A stretch of DNA of 64,000 nucleotides. Origin: Nostoc sphaeroides (GTDB lineage: Bacteria; Cyanobacteriota; Cyanobacteriia; Cyanobacteriales; Nostocaceae). The translations under genes were made by a program, and so were the position numbers. Under the pieces are notes generated by a model, which made no database searches, was not told the origin of the DNA, and worked only from the letters and a program-made list of their open reading frames with translations. Within the stretch, counting starts at the first letter, position 1; each line of letters starts with the position of its first letter. Positions 7,476 to 16,098 of the stretch are shown piece after piece. The DNA is taken from contig NZ_CP031941.1 in NCBI RefSeq assembly GCF_003443655.1, forward strand, positions 5,226,001-5,290,000. Reading direction: 5' to 3'.

Positions 7476-8927
7476 ATTGTCACAATGTCCACAACGCAAG
7501 TTAGCGGCTTCTTTGTCAAAACCAAAGGCGTTTAATAAAAACTGCCAACGACACTGCTTAGTTGTCAGGTATTGATGCATCTGTTTAGCAGCGTGTAATT
7601 GCGTCGCTGGCTGATTTCCCGCTTTTTGGCTAATAGTGTAATGGAAAGGATCAAGCCAGTTTAACTGACCGTTGCTATGGAGTAATGCTAATGCCGTAGC
7701 ACCTTCAGGAAATTGTCGGGTTACAGCATTCACTTCTCCCTGTTTTGGTAATTTTTTCACAAGTTGCTGCGCTATTTGTTGTTGCGATCGCATTTGTTCT
7801 TGAAAAAACTCCTGTCTTTGCTTATCCTCTGGATCTAACCACCCCGTAGGTTCACTCACTAATGTCAACGCTTCTGCTGGTTTCCCATCCCTTCCAGCCC
7901 GGCCAATTTCTTGCACATATTCAGATAACAAATGTGGTGCGTGAAAATGGGCTACCCAGCGAACATCTGATTTGTTTATCCCCATACCAAACGCACAGGT
8001 ACACACAACAAAGGGGATTTTGCCACTTAACCAGCTTCCTTCTACTGCACGGCGTTCGGTTGCACCCAATCCCGCATGATAACTAGCTGTTGCATAACCC
8101 ATCTCTGCTAACCATTGGGCTAAATCTTCGCTATCTCTCCGAGTGCGAACATAAACTAACCCCGATTGTTGCGGTCTATTTTGAATAAACTTTAATAATT
8201 GTTGTTTCCTACCTCGTGGTGTCCAAGCAATGCGAACGCTAGGATGCAAATTAGGACGGTAGGGATTCAACCGAAAAATCTCTGGTTGCTGTAATTGTAA
8301 AACTGTTTGAATAATTTTTTGCGCTAAGGGGTCAGCAGTCGCAGTAAAAGCGGCGATGCTGATTTTTGTTCCTGGTGGTTTTGATTTTAATAATGCCGGA
8401 CGCACAGCCCCTAATCTGCGATAAGCTGGGCGAAAAGTATCACCCCACTGCACTAAACAATGGGCTTCATCCAAAATTAAGCCATTAATTTGCAATTGCG
8501 GCTGACATAATCTTTCCCAGACTGGCGCACTTAGCAAAGTTTCTGGCGATAAATAAAGCAATCTTAGCTGTTGGCGTTCTAAAGCTTGCAGAGTTGCACG
8601 GCGTTGAGATGAAGATAATTCACTATGCAAAAGTGCAGCCTTTTGGTTGCTTTCTCGTAGTTCCTGAACTTGATTTTCCATCAACGCCACCAAGGGCGAA
8701 ACTACCAAGGTTAATCCTGTTTGTAGTAGTGCGGGAAGTTGAAAACAAATCGACTTTCCTCCACCTGTGGGCATAATAATCAGCGCATCTTTTTGTGCCA
8801 ATAAACTGCTGACAATTTCTCCTTGTGGCGGACGAAAATCTTCATAACCCCAGATTTTTTTAAACGTAGCGAGAACTTCTTGCCAAGATTTTATTGTCGG
8901 CTGATTCATAATCAATAGTAGATACAC
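7458..8927 (-). CDS. recQ: RecQ-family ATP-dependent DNA helicase
   Basis: A 489-residue superfamily 2 3'-5' helicase used in recombination and fork repair. Visible motifs: Walker A MPTGGGKSICFQLPAL (around residue 52-67), DEAHCLVQWG (motif II), FTATADPLAQK (motif III), VRTRRDSEDLAQWL, VVCTCAFGMGINKSDVRWVAH and QEIGRAGRDG (motif VI). The RecQ zinc site is at the end (CGHCDNCRRRV). There is no HRDC domain, so it is shorter than E. coli RecQ (about 610). The start could be 8927 or the Met at 8909 (MNQPTIKSW). The TAA stop is formed by the first base pairs of the neighbouring tandem array. Confidence 0.93.
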   Translation of the reverse strand: MYLLLIMNQPTIKSWQEVLATFKKIWGYEDFRPPQGEIVSSLLAQKDALIIMPTGGGKSICFQLPALLQTGLTLVVSPLVALMENQVQELRESNQKAALLHSELSSSQRRATLQALERQQLRLLYLSPETLLSAPVWERLCQPQLQINGLILDEAHCLVQWGDTFRPAYRRLGAVRPALLKSKPPGTKISIAAFTATADPLAQKIIQTVLQLQQPEIFRLNPYRPNLHPSVRIAWTPRGRKQQLLKFIQNRPQQSGLVYVRTRRDSEDLAQWLAEMGYATASYHAGLGATERRAVEGSWLSGKIPFVVCTCAFGMGINKSDVRWVAHFHAPHLLSEYVQEIGRAGRDGKPAEALTLVSEPTGWLDPEDKQRQEFFQEQMRSQQQIAQQLVKKLPKQGEVNAVTRQFPEGATALALLHSNGQLNWLDPFHYTISQKAGNQPATQLHAAKQMHQYLTTKQCRWQFLLNAFGFDKEAANLRCGHCDNCRRRV

Positions 8928-9121
8928 CTATATCCTTGAAAACTGAATATAGCCTCTGTTATCCTGCTAATGGTTCAGTAATTTCATCATCTCAGGTTGC
9001 AAACCACTGACTAAAAGCACGGCGGTGCAACAAATGCAGATAATTTAGCCCTCATCGGCTGGCGATGTAATCGTCATAAAGGCACTGACTTAGGATAGTT
9101 TTTTCCAGAAACAGGGGCTTT

Positions 9122-9271
9122 TAAGTAGTCAGACAGAATTAATTACACAATGTCATTGCGAATGGAGCGAAGCGGAATGAAGCAATCGCAAGGGCTGGGA
9201 TTGCTTCGCTTCTCTACGAGACGCTGCGCGAACGCTCGCAATGACTGTAAATATTTTTGTCCGACTACTTA
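9122..9271. repeat. Nested MITE-like repeats
   Basis: The outer inverted repeats are TAAGTAGTCAGACA (9122-9135) and TGTCCGACTACTTA (9258-9271), with one mismatch. Inside is a second element bounded by GTCATTGCGA and TCGCAATGAC (9152-9245), which includes CTCTACGAGACGCTGCGCG, a dispersed repeat also seen near 53145 and, in variant form, inside aroB. The rest of 8928-9665 holds no gene. Confidence 0.8.
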
Positions 9272-9340
9272 GCTTTCTCTTCAACCCACGCACCCAGAAA
9301 TGGGCTGAACACTTCATCTTTTTAGAACTGGATTTGGTGG

Positions 9341-9442
9341 CAATACAGTTCAGTTAAGCCCAAAAACCTTGGTAAAGACGCGAAATTTCGCGTCTCTACA
9401 GGTCTAAAATTAGTACCAAAAATCCTTAACTGAACCGTATTG
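9341..9442. repeat. MITE of the CAATAC family with target duplication
   Basis: Termini are CAATACAGTTCAGTTAAG and CTTAACTGAACCGTATTG (18 bp, one mismatch). The core is GTAAAGACGCGAAATTTCGCG-type. The element is flanked on both sides by GGATTTGGTGG, a 10-11 bp target duplication. Related copies lie at 18869-19005, 33327-33428 and 59558-59693. Confidence 0.88.
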
Positions 9443-9665
9443 GATTTGGTGGGATTAACGCCTACGGGACGTACAACAATTAGATTGCTACAAACAAATA
9501 GTGAAGAACGACTAGCTGAACGCAAAAGATTACGCTGAACTGTTCAGACCTAACGCAAGCATTCACTTACACAGCTAAAATGATTTCAAGGAAACTCTTC
9601 AGCAGAACCACAATGCTGAGAATTAGCCTAAAAATATCTTATGGTGCGATCGCAGGAGGCAAAAA

Positions 9666-10406
9666 ATGGGCTTGGCTGGATTAAGAATTGTGTTGGTAGA
9701 GCCAGCTGGGCCGATCAATATCGGAGCGATCGCCAGGGTAATGAAAAATTTCGGACTATATAATTTAGTATTAGTGAACCCCCAATGCGATCCGCTATCG
9801 TCGGAAGCTTTGATGATGGCTGTTCATGGTCAAGAAATTATCGAATCTGCGGTATTAGTGCCGACCTTACCAGAAGCATTGCATGGATGTGTACGGGCGA
9901 TCGCTACCACCGGTCGCGTTCGCAGTTTAGAAACACCTTTAGAAAACCCCCGCACTGCACTACCCTGGTTACTGGAGGAACCAGAAAAACCCACAGCACT
10001 GATTTTTGGCAGGGAAGACCGGGGATTAAGCAATGAAGAATTAAATTATGCCCAGAGGTTTGTTGGCATTCCCACCAATCCAGATTATGTAGCCCTAAAT
10101 TTAGCTACTGCTGTGGCAATTTGTTGTTATGAATTGTCACAATGTGCCCAAAAACTTGACATTCAAACCTCACCTCAAATTGAAGTCGCATCTTTAGATG
10201 TTTTAGAAGGATACTACCAGCAATTAGAATCAGTATTACTGAAAATTGGTTATGTATATCCTCATACGGCAGCTAGTCGTATGGGAAAATTTCGCCAATT
10301 GTATAATCGCGCTCACTTGAAAACTGGGGAGGTGGCCATGCTGCGAGGAATTTTACAGCAGGTAGAATGGGCCCTTAAGAACCAGAGGGATAGTGAAAAC
10401 TTGTAA
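9666..10406 (+). CDS. trmJ: SPOUT RNA methyltransferase, TrmJ type
   Basis: A 246-residue SpoU/TrmH-superfamily enzyme that 2'-O-methylates RNA with SAM; the layout fits TrmJ, which modifies nucleotide 32 of tRNA. Motif 1 is LVEPAGPINIGAIARVMKNF (residues 10-29), motif 2 is FGREDRGLSNEEL and motif 3 is PTNPDYVALNLATAVAICCY, together forming the SAM-binding knot. A good ribosome site (GGAGG, about 9656) precedes the ATG. The C-terminal extension after residue 175 includes the HTAASRMGKFRQLYNRAHL segment typical of TrmJ. Confidence 0.88.
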   Translation: MGLAGLRIVLVEPAGPINIGAIARVMKNFGLYNLVLVNPQCDPLSSEALMMAVHGQEIIESAVLVPTLPEALHGCVRAIATTGRVRSLETPLENPRTALPWLLEEPEKPTALIFGREDRGLSNEELNYAQRFVGIPTNPDYVALNLATAVAICCYELSQCAQKLDIQTSPQIEVASLDVLEGYYQQLESVLLKIGYVYPHTAASRMGKFRQLYNRAHLKTGEVAMLRGILQQVEWALKNQRDSENL

Positions 10407-10583
10407 TTATTTGTTTAATATATATGCAATCATCCCCCCAAAATAATTAATATCGCTTAAACTAAACACAAAAATGCTACTTAGTGGCAAAGTAGAATTT
10501 GAGTATTAATATTATTGCTTAAAAATTAAGTTTGGGGTCAAGAGTCTGCAAGAAAACAGCCAAGTCGGTCACAAGGAGTAACT

Positions 10584-12137
10584 GTGTCAGAGTCAAGTGA
10601 CGAACTAACAGCTTTTTCGCGGCGTCAACCCTTAAATCGCCGCCAGCGTCCACAAAAAGTGGTAAAGAAGAAAGTTAAAGCTAACAGCCAGCAACAAGCT
10701 GCCAATGGGCGAGAAGCGGCGCTAACACGGCCAAAAAATCCGATTACTCCTCCCCCAATCCCTGGCGCTACACGCAGGGTAAAATCGGGGTTAGTCATGC
10801 CAACGGCAGTAAAACCAATACCTAGTGTGAAGGGCAAAATTCCTCCCTTTCGACCAGGTGCTGTGATGGTGAAAACAGTGCGGATGGAAAAGCCAAAAAT
10901 AGGCAGGCGTTCATCACGGAAGACGCGGTTAAAGCCAATGGCCAAAACCTTGTTGTATATTGTGCGGTTGTTGATTGTGGGTGTTGGTATGGGTGCAATT
11001 GTTGGCACAGCATTATCAGTATTAGACCCGGCTAATCGCATCAGCACAACTTCTGCGCCGCAATCTAATAGTAATGTGGTGCGATCGCAGCCGCAAGCTA
11101 CCCAAACTCCCCCAGTTGTAGCTTCGAGTATGTACTTATCCCAGGAAATTAGCTCTTTGAAAAATGCCGTACAAAATTTGGCGGCGGCCAATCCAAGTCT
11201 TACACCCGGAGTTTTTATAGTAGATTTAGATACTGGTAATTATGTAGATGTCAATGGTTCTATTAATTTTCCGGCGGCTAGCACAATTAAGATACCGATT
11301 TTAATTGCCTTTTTCCAGGATGTGGACGCAGGAAAAATTCGCCTGGATGAAATGCTGACCATGCAACAGGATATGGTTGCTGGCGGTTCTGGAGATATGC
11401 AATACAAATCAGCCGGAACCCAGTACGCCGCTCTGGAAGTCGCCACTAAAATGGTTACAATCAGCGACAACACGGCGACAAATATGCTGATTTCCCGGCT
11501 GGGAGGAATGGAGGCTTTAAACGAGCGTTTCCGAAACTGGGGATTGACAAACACAATAATTCGTAATCAACTCCCAGATTTGCAAGGGACAAATACCACT
11601 ACTCCCAAAGAATTGGGGAATTTGATGGCTATTGTGAGTCAGGGAAGTTTAGTGAGTATGCCATCACGCGATTTAATGCTCGATATTTTGCGTCGCACTC
11701 AGAGAAACACTCTGCTACCATCAGGTTTGGGAACAGGTGCGAGAGTATATCACAAAACGGGCGATATTGGTACTATGCTGGCAGATGCAGGTTTAATTGG
11801 TGTTCCAACTGGCAAGCGCTACGTAGCTACTGTCATGGTACAACGCCCCAATAATGACCCTCGCGCTGAAAAATTGATTAGCTCAATTTCTCGTGCTGCT
11901 TACGAAGAGTTTAGCCAAAATGCTGTTACACCCAACAGTACAAGCACTATACCCGCAAATGTTTATCAGCCCCAGATTGGGAGTCCTGCTTTACCCAACA
12001 GTACGACGGGTACTGTACCCATAAGTGGTTATCAACCCCAGATTGGGAGTCCTGTACCTAATGGGATGGGAAGTACTGTGCCGACAAATGGTTATCAGTC
12101 TCCAGTTATGAATCCTCAGTATTACCCTCAAAGATAA
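10584..12137 (+). CDS. Membrane-anchored serine hydrolase of the class A beta-lactamase fold
   Basis: A 517-residue protein. A basic, proline-rich cytoplasmic N-terminus (1-120) is followed by one membrane helix (about 127-150, LLYIVRLLIVGVGMGAIVGT) and a periplasmic beta-lactamase-like domain. Active-site motifs are STIK (Ser233-Lys236), SDN in VTISDNTATNML, and KTGDIG. The omega-loop Glu of true class A enzymes is not evident, so a PBP-like or peptidoglycan-acting hydrolase is as likely as a beta-lactamase. The C-terminal ~70 residues contain three imperfect repeats of GYQPQIGSP with low complexity. The GTG start at 10584 follows AAGGAG at good spacing. Confidence 0.85.
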   Translation: MSESSDELTAFSRRQPLNRRQRPQKVVKKKVKANSQQQAANGREAALTRPKNPITPPPIPGATRRVKSGLVMPTAVKPIPSVKGKIPPFRPGAVMVKTVRMEKPKIGRRSSRKTRLKPMAKTLLYIVRLLIVGVGMGAIVGTALSVLDPANRISTTSAPQSNSNVVRSQPQATQTPPVVASSMYLSQEISSLKNAVQNLAAANPSLTPGVFIVDLDTGNYVDVNGSINFPAASTIKIPILIAFFQDVDAGKIRLDEMLTMQQDMVAGGSGDMQYKSAGTQYAALEVATKMVTISDNTATNMLISRLGGMEALNERFRNWGLTNTIIRNQLPDLQGTNTTTPKELGNLMAIVSQGSLVSMPSRDLMLDILRRTQRNTLLPSGLGTGARVYHKTGDIGTMLADAGLIGVPTGKRYVATVMVQRPNNDPRAEKLISSISRAAYEEFSQNAVTPNSTSTIPANVYQPQIGSPALPNSTTGTVPISGYQPQIGSPVPNGMGSTVPTNGYQSPVMNPQYYPQR

Positions 12138-12347
12138 ATAAGTCGGCGTATCGTTGGGATAACACAGGGGACTGTGGGAATTAGCGGTATGCAAGCGCTG
12201 CAAACCAGAAAGTCTACTCCGTAGAGGCTGGCGATCGCAATTGTAGTGACAATTTTTGTTTGCAAATCAAATAGGATTGCTATACCCGAAACTATCAACC
12301 AAATAGTCTTTGCTCAAATTCAAACACTAATTGTCAAAATTCAAACC

Positions 12348-12545
12348 TTTGCAACAAATACTCTTCCATATATAAGAAAGGCTTAAGTATTTCTTGCAAA
12401 GGTATAATCAGTTGCAACAAATGCTTAATACTTTGCAACAAATACTCTTCCATATATAAGAAAGGCTTAAGTATTTCTTGCAAAGGTATAATCAGTTGCT
12501 GCAAAGGCTTAATACTTTGCAACAAATACTCTTCCATGTATAAGA
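12348..12545. repeat. 84-bp tandem repeat
   Basis: TTTGCAACAAATACTCTTCC begins at 12348, 12432 and 12516, giving a period of exactly 84 bp over about 2.4 copies. The reverse strand reads as a 28-residue periodic frame (MEEYLLQSIKPLQQLIIPLQ...), which I take as a by-product of the period. The remainder of 12138-12797 holds no gene; 12680-12705 has GTGTATACACAAGTC, an end of the repeat at 13490-13640, and about 12738-12800 holds a GGCAGAGCC-type dispersed repeat. Confidence 0.85.
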
Positions 12546-12797
12546 AACGTTTAAATCATTGCAACAATTGTTGTAATGAACTTATGAATTGATTAGTTAT
12601 TGGTCATTAGACTTGTTGCAAAAGTCCCTAACACCTCTCCTCTAAAGACACACAAGTTTAATTACCCCCCTTGTAAAGGCTACGGTGTATACACAAGTCA
12701 AAAAAGCTTGATTTTCCATTGTTTTCTTGTTGATCTCGTTCCCAGGCAGAGCCTGGGAATGCATTCATTGAGTCTCTGGCTCAATGTTTGACTGGAG

Positions 12798-13432
12798 GCA
12801 GAGCCGTATTTTACACCCAGACCGTTGATTGATTGCATGGTTTCCTTACTGAAGCCGCAACCAGGAGAGTTGATTCAAGATCCGGCGGCTGGAACAGGAG
12901 GGTTTTTGATTGCAAGCGATCGCTATATTCGACAATACCACGATCCCTTTGAGTGGACAGAAGCACAGCAATCTTTCCAGCAGCATCAGGCGTTTTATGG
13001 TATGGAGTTGGTGCAAGATGCTCACCGCTTGCTGTTGATGAATATGATGTTACACGGAATTGAAGGGGCTGTAGATTTGGGTGATAGCCTTTCTGCAGAG
13101 TGACTCGTGGGCATTTCTCTGAGTTTGAGCAGTGCTATGGAGATGAACCCAATGGCAATAGTCCCCGTGTGGATTTGGGAGAAAATGGGCGTTTCCGGTG
13201 CTTCACGCGAGAGCAGATTACCAAGCGTAACGAAAATTTGGATATTTCCTGGCTGCGAGATGATAGCTTGCGATCGGGCGATAATTTACCAGAGCCAGAG
13301 ATAATTGCAGCTGAGATTATGGAAAAGCTGCGAATTGCCACAAAGGAGATGGAAGGTTTGATGATATTGCTAGAAGGGGAAGAAGCGGCGGAGGCTGTCA
13401 GTGCTTCCGTGGGGTTATCAACCTTAGAATAG
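12798..13432 (+). pseudogene. hsdM: Type I restriction-modification methyltransferase (HsdM), internally deleted
   Basis: In the frame from 12798 the peptide AEPYFTPRPLIDCMVSLLKP leads into the SAM-binding motif IQDPAAGTGGFLIASDRYI and ends at LGDSLSAE (13103). The NPPY/F catalytic motif expected next is absent. A second frame (13100-13432) resumes with HFSEFEQCYGDEPNGNSPRV, then ENGRFRCFTREQITKRNENL, the C-terminus of the same family. The N-terminal helical domain is also missing, replaced by a dispersed repeat. The gene has lost both ends of its middle and is frameshifted, so it is inactive. No hsdR or hsdS is nearby. Confidence 0.88.
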
Positions 13433-13489
13433 AAGCATAAGTAGTAGATTTTTTGTAAAGACGGCGATTTATCGCGTCTTTTGTAGAGA

Positions 13490-13640
13490 CTGTGTACACA
13501 CAACTCTGAAATGGTGATTAACCAAGGTTTTACCCCACCCTAACCCTCCCCTTATAAAGGGGAGGGAACTGGATTATCTTGTTTCCCCCCTTTCTAAGGG
13601 GGGATTAAGGGGGGTAATTCTACTTGTATGTACACCGTAG
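13490..13640. repeat. MITE-like repeat with GTGTACA ends
   Basis: Ends are CTGTGTACACACAA and TTGTATGTACACCGTAG, with G/C-rich internal hairpins (CCCTCCCC...GGGGAGGG and CCCCCCTT...AAGGGGGG). A second copy, in reverse, occupies 29684-29786, where it is interrupted by an insertion sequence. Confidence 0.75.
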
Positions 13641-13692
13641 CTCTCTAACCGTCAAAATGAGTTTGACATAAAGTAATAGTGGGTGAATTTTA

Positions 13693-13944
13693 ATGAGTCC
13701 AGAACAAGAGTTATTAACAAAGTGGCGTTCTCTTCCACAAGACAAACAAGAGGAAGTTTTAGATTTTGTGGAATTTCTTCACTTGAAAACCAAGTCGCAA
13801 GAAAAAGATAAAATTCAACTTACGACCCCTGAAGGTAAAGGCTGGAATTCTGGTTTTTTTGAAGAGGTAATTGGTGGTTGGGTAGGAGAACCACTAGAAC
13901 GACCAGAACAAGGAGAATATGAAACTAGAGAGACACTATTTTGA
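13693..13944 (+). CDS. VapB-type antitoxin (DUF2281 family)
   Basis: An 83-residue protein starting MSPEQELLTKWRSLPQDKQE, then EVLDFVEFLHLKTK, the DUF2281 pattern found on antitoxins in cyanobacteria. The C-terminus (GWNSGFFEEVIGGWVGEPLE) is the expected toxin-binding tail. It overlaps the PIN-domain toxin by 4 nt (TTGA), so the two are cotranslated. It should bind and silence the toxin and, with it, repress the operon. Confidence 0.85.
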   Translation: MSPEQELLTKWRSLPQDKQEEVLDFVEFLHLKTKSQEKDKIQLTTPEGKGWNSGFFEEVIGGWVGEPLERPEQGEYETRETLF

Positions 13945-14348
13945 TTTATTCACTCGATTCAAATGTCTGTATCCGCTTAATAAATAATAGTAGTGCTGCG
14001 GTAACAAATCGTTTGGCATCCCAACAACCAAAAGATATTTTAATTTCTACGATAACCCAGTTAGAACTCTACTATGGTGCTTACCGTAGCTTTCAGCAGG
14101 AGAGAAATTTAGAAATATTGCAACGTTTTTTTAGTCAGTTTACTATCATACCTTTAGATGCGGAAGCTGCAAGGATAGCAGGGATAATTCGGGCTGAGTT
14201 AGCTGCTAATGGTACGCCGATTGGCCCTTATGATTTACAGATTGCGGCTATTGCAATAGCGAATAATTTGATATTAGTGACGCATAATACACGGGAATTT
14301 GGTCGAGTGAATGGGTTGCAGCTTGAAGATTGGGAGGAAGAAAGTTGA
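13941..14348 (+). CDS. PIN-domain ribonuclease toxin, VapC family
   Basis: A 135-residue PIN-domain RNase. Acidic catalytic residues are visible: Asp6 in YSLDSNVCIRL, Glu in ITQLELYYGAY (about residue 43) and the Asp of GPYDLQIAAIA (about residue 105), followed by LILVTHNTREFGRVNGLQLEDW, the standard C-terminal block. Start is a TTG overlapping the antitoxin stop. All catalytic positions are intact, so the pair looks functional. Confidence 0.92.
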   Translation: MIYSLDSNVCIRLINNSSAAVTNRLASQQPKDILISTITQLELYYGAYRSFQQERNLEILQRFFSQFTIIPLDAEAARIAGIIRAELAANGTPIGPYDLQIAAIAIANNLILVTHNTREFGRVNGLQLEDWEEES

Positions 14349-14355
14349 GATAGCA

Positions 14356-14961
14356 TTAGCTATTTTGATTTTGCAATGCTTTTCGATATAGTTTAACCGC
14401 CTGTGTTTGATTAGTTTCGCTAACAAAACTAGCTAGCAAAACCGGGTCGAAATTTGGTAATAATATACTATTAGAACTTTGAGTATATTTGCCATCAATT
14501 TCTGATAAATAATAAAAATCGAATTGCTGGTTTTTCCAAAACCAAACTTCTTTTACGCCTAAGCCTCGATAAACCTCTAGTTTGTCAATTCCGCCACTAG
14601 TTATAACAATCTCTATGGCAATATCTGGTACTTCATTGAGTTCTCCTAGACAGTAACATTCATCTGGTTCTGCGCCTTTTTTAACAGCTTGCTTACGAAA
14701 AGTAGTACTACCATAACCATTAAGGTTAATGTCTCTTTCCTCTGCATAAGCCTCTAGTAATCTCGCAATTATTTTTTTGAGGCGTTCATGTTCTGGAGAG
14801 GTAGTCATAATAATTTCTAGTGTTCCTTCTAAATAAGTCATCCGGGGAAATTGATCAACAAACATATCAGAGAGTTGTTCATATTGTTCCCAGGTGACAT
14901 CATAAAGAATGAGCCGTTGGTCTTCGGTTGGTTGAAGTGTCTTCGGGTCTAAAAGTAACAT
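14356..14961 (-). CDS. Uma2-family (DUF820) endonuclease-like protein
   Basis: A 201-residue PD-(D/E)XK-fold protein of the Uma2 family, very abundant in cyanobacteria and of unproven role. Seen: YDVTWEQYEQLSDMFVD, PRMTYLEGTLEIIMTTSPEHERLK, the conserved GAEPDECYCLG block, and VPDIAIEIVITSGGIDKLEVYRGLGVKEVWFW with the catalytic-type Asp/Glu and Lys. It ends 8 nt from the vapC stop in convergent orientation. Confidence 0.88.
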   Translation of the reverse strand: MLLLDPKTLQPTEDQRLILYDVTWEQYEQLSDMFVDQFPRMTYLEGTLEIIMTTSPEHERLKKIIARLLEAYAEERDINLNGYGSTTFRKQAVKKGAEPDECYCLGELNEVPDIAIEIVITSGGIDKLEVYRGLGVKEVWFWKNQQFDFYYLSEIDGKYTQSSNSILLPNFDPVLLASFVSETNQTQAVKLYRKALQNQNS

Positions 14962-15035
14962 AACATATTAGTTTATGGTTGATGATAGTTATTATAAGTT
15001 ACTCTTTAGGCATCAAGTAAAAATAAGTAGTGCGA

Positions 15036-15371
15036 GCATCTTGCTCGCGCGGGCAAGATGCCCGCACTACAAATATTAAATTGTTCAACTTATTTTTACA
15101 CGACTGCTTAATCTGTTTTCTCTGCGTTCTCTGCGCCTCTGTGGTTAAATAAATGATTTATAAACCGCAGAGGCACAGAGGACACGGAGGAAGAAGTTAA
15201 ATTTAGAATAGTTTGTACAAGAGTTAGAGAGTTTGTAGTTTACATGAGTGATGAACGAACTTTGGGGGTTTAAGTCCCCTGCCTCTCCAGGCAGCCTGTT
15301 TTGGGTCGGGGTTTAAATCCCCGTCCCAAAACGTAATTGCGAATTGCGAATTGCGAATTGCGAATTGTTTT
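15036..15371. repeat. Hairpins and heptamer repeats in intergenic DNA
   Basis: Gap 14962-15503 has no gene. 15031-15070 is a stem (GCGAGCATCTTGC / GCAAGATGCCCGC type). 15264-15340 is a dispersed repeat with GTTTAAGTCCCCTGC and TTTAAATCCCCGTC that recurs at 22450-22535. 15336-15369 is a run of GAATTGC heptamers. Confidence 0.75.
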
Positions 15372-15503
15372 AATCCCCCCTTGGAAATGCGGGGAAGTGC
15401 GATCGGTTTTGAGGATGAAAGTTTTGGAGGGGCGATCGCAAATAGCTCATAAAAGGTTTTACAATTACAATTATTAGTAATCCAGTAAGCTATATTTGCT
15501 GCT

Positions 15504-15710
15504 ATGACTGACGCATTACAATACATCTGTGATTCAGAAGGGCAAACAGTTTCCGTAGTTGTCCCCATTGCTCTTTGGCAAGAAATAATGGGTGAGAAAG
15601 AAACTGCTTATCTGCTGAACAGTCCAGCCATGAAAGCAAGATTACTTACAGCTAGAAAACGTCAAGAGGGAATTTCCTTGGAAGCAGCCTGTGAAAAACT
15701 TGGAATTTGA
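15504..15710 (+). CDS. Phd/YefM-type antitoxin
   Basis: A 68-residue protein, MTDALQYICDSEGQTVSVVV..., with a C-terminal KARLLTARKRQEGISLEAAC segment typical of antitoxins that neutralise YoeB/Txe toxins. Its last 20 nt overlap the toxin start. Given the broken toxin it may now act only as a DNA-binding protein or be on the way to loss. Confidence 0.8.
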   Translation: MTDALQYICDSEGQTVSVVVPIALWQEIMGEKETAYLLNSPAMKARLLTARKRQEGISLEAACEKLGI

Positions 15711-15947
15711 TGCAGATGCTTTTGAGGACTTAGTTTGGTGGATCGAAAGCGATCGTAAAAAAGCGTTAAAAATCATCAAATTAATTCGTGAAGTACAACG
15801 TGATCCATTTGAAGGAACAGGACAACCTGAAGCATTAAAATACGATCTATCTGGTTGCTGGTCAAGGCAATCGATCAAGAACATCGTCTGGTTTATGAAG
15901 TCCTAGACGATAAAATCAGAATTCTTGCCTGCCGCTTTCACTACTAA
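15691..15947 (+). pseudogene. YoeB/Txe-family toxin with a single-base frameshift
   Basis: From the GTG at 15691 the frame reads VKNLEFDADAFEDLVWWIES, then DRKKALKIIKLIREVQRDPF and ALKYDLSGCWSRQ, a standard YoeB N-terminus, but stops after 71 residues. In the next frame, starting around 15866, the DNA reads IDQEHRLVYEVLDDKIRILA and CRFHY before a TAA at 15945-15947, which is the expected YoeB C-terminus with the catalytic His and Tyr. The expected codons AGG-CGA-ATC are AGG-CAA-TC, one G short. The shortened product lacks the catalytic end. Confidence 0.85.
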
Positions 15948-16017
15948 AAATCGCTTTTTGGTTTTGAGTAAATAGGTGTTAGGGACTTCCAAATAAAAAA
16001 ATATCCAATTAACTCTT

Positions 16018-16073
16018 GTGGGGTGGGCGTCTCGCCCGCCCTATGGACTGGGCGGGCAGGATGCCCACCCCAC
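16018..16073. repeat. GC-rich compound hairpin
   Basis: GTGGGGTGGGC at 16018 pairs with GCCCACCCCAC ending at 16073; an inner pair GCCCGCCC/GGGCGGGC nests between. The left end of another repeat (TTAGGGACTTCCAAATAAAA, 15978) precedes it and recurs at 50462. Confidence 0.75.
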
Positions 16074-16098
16074 AATAAAAGTTGTTGTCTTTTAACTC

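Noticed and set aside
7091..7525. 144- and 160-residue frames with EYKRLVH or SIKDSFT heptads (possible coiled-coil protein)
   Set aside because: They are by-products of the 21-bp tandem array, which is open in several frames on both strands, and they run into recQ or into the S9-peptidase tail.
10625..11191. 188-residue minus-strand frame
   Set aside because: Antisense shadow of the serine hydrolase gene, which has all active-site motifs.
12334..12537. 67-residue protein with 28-residue repeats
   Set aside because: Explained by the 84-bp tandem repeat; no ribosome site or conserved neighbour.
15224..15568. 114-residue minus-strand frame
   Set aside because: Composed of dispersed repeat and heptamers and overlaps the antitoxin start.
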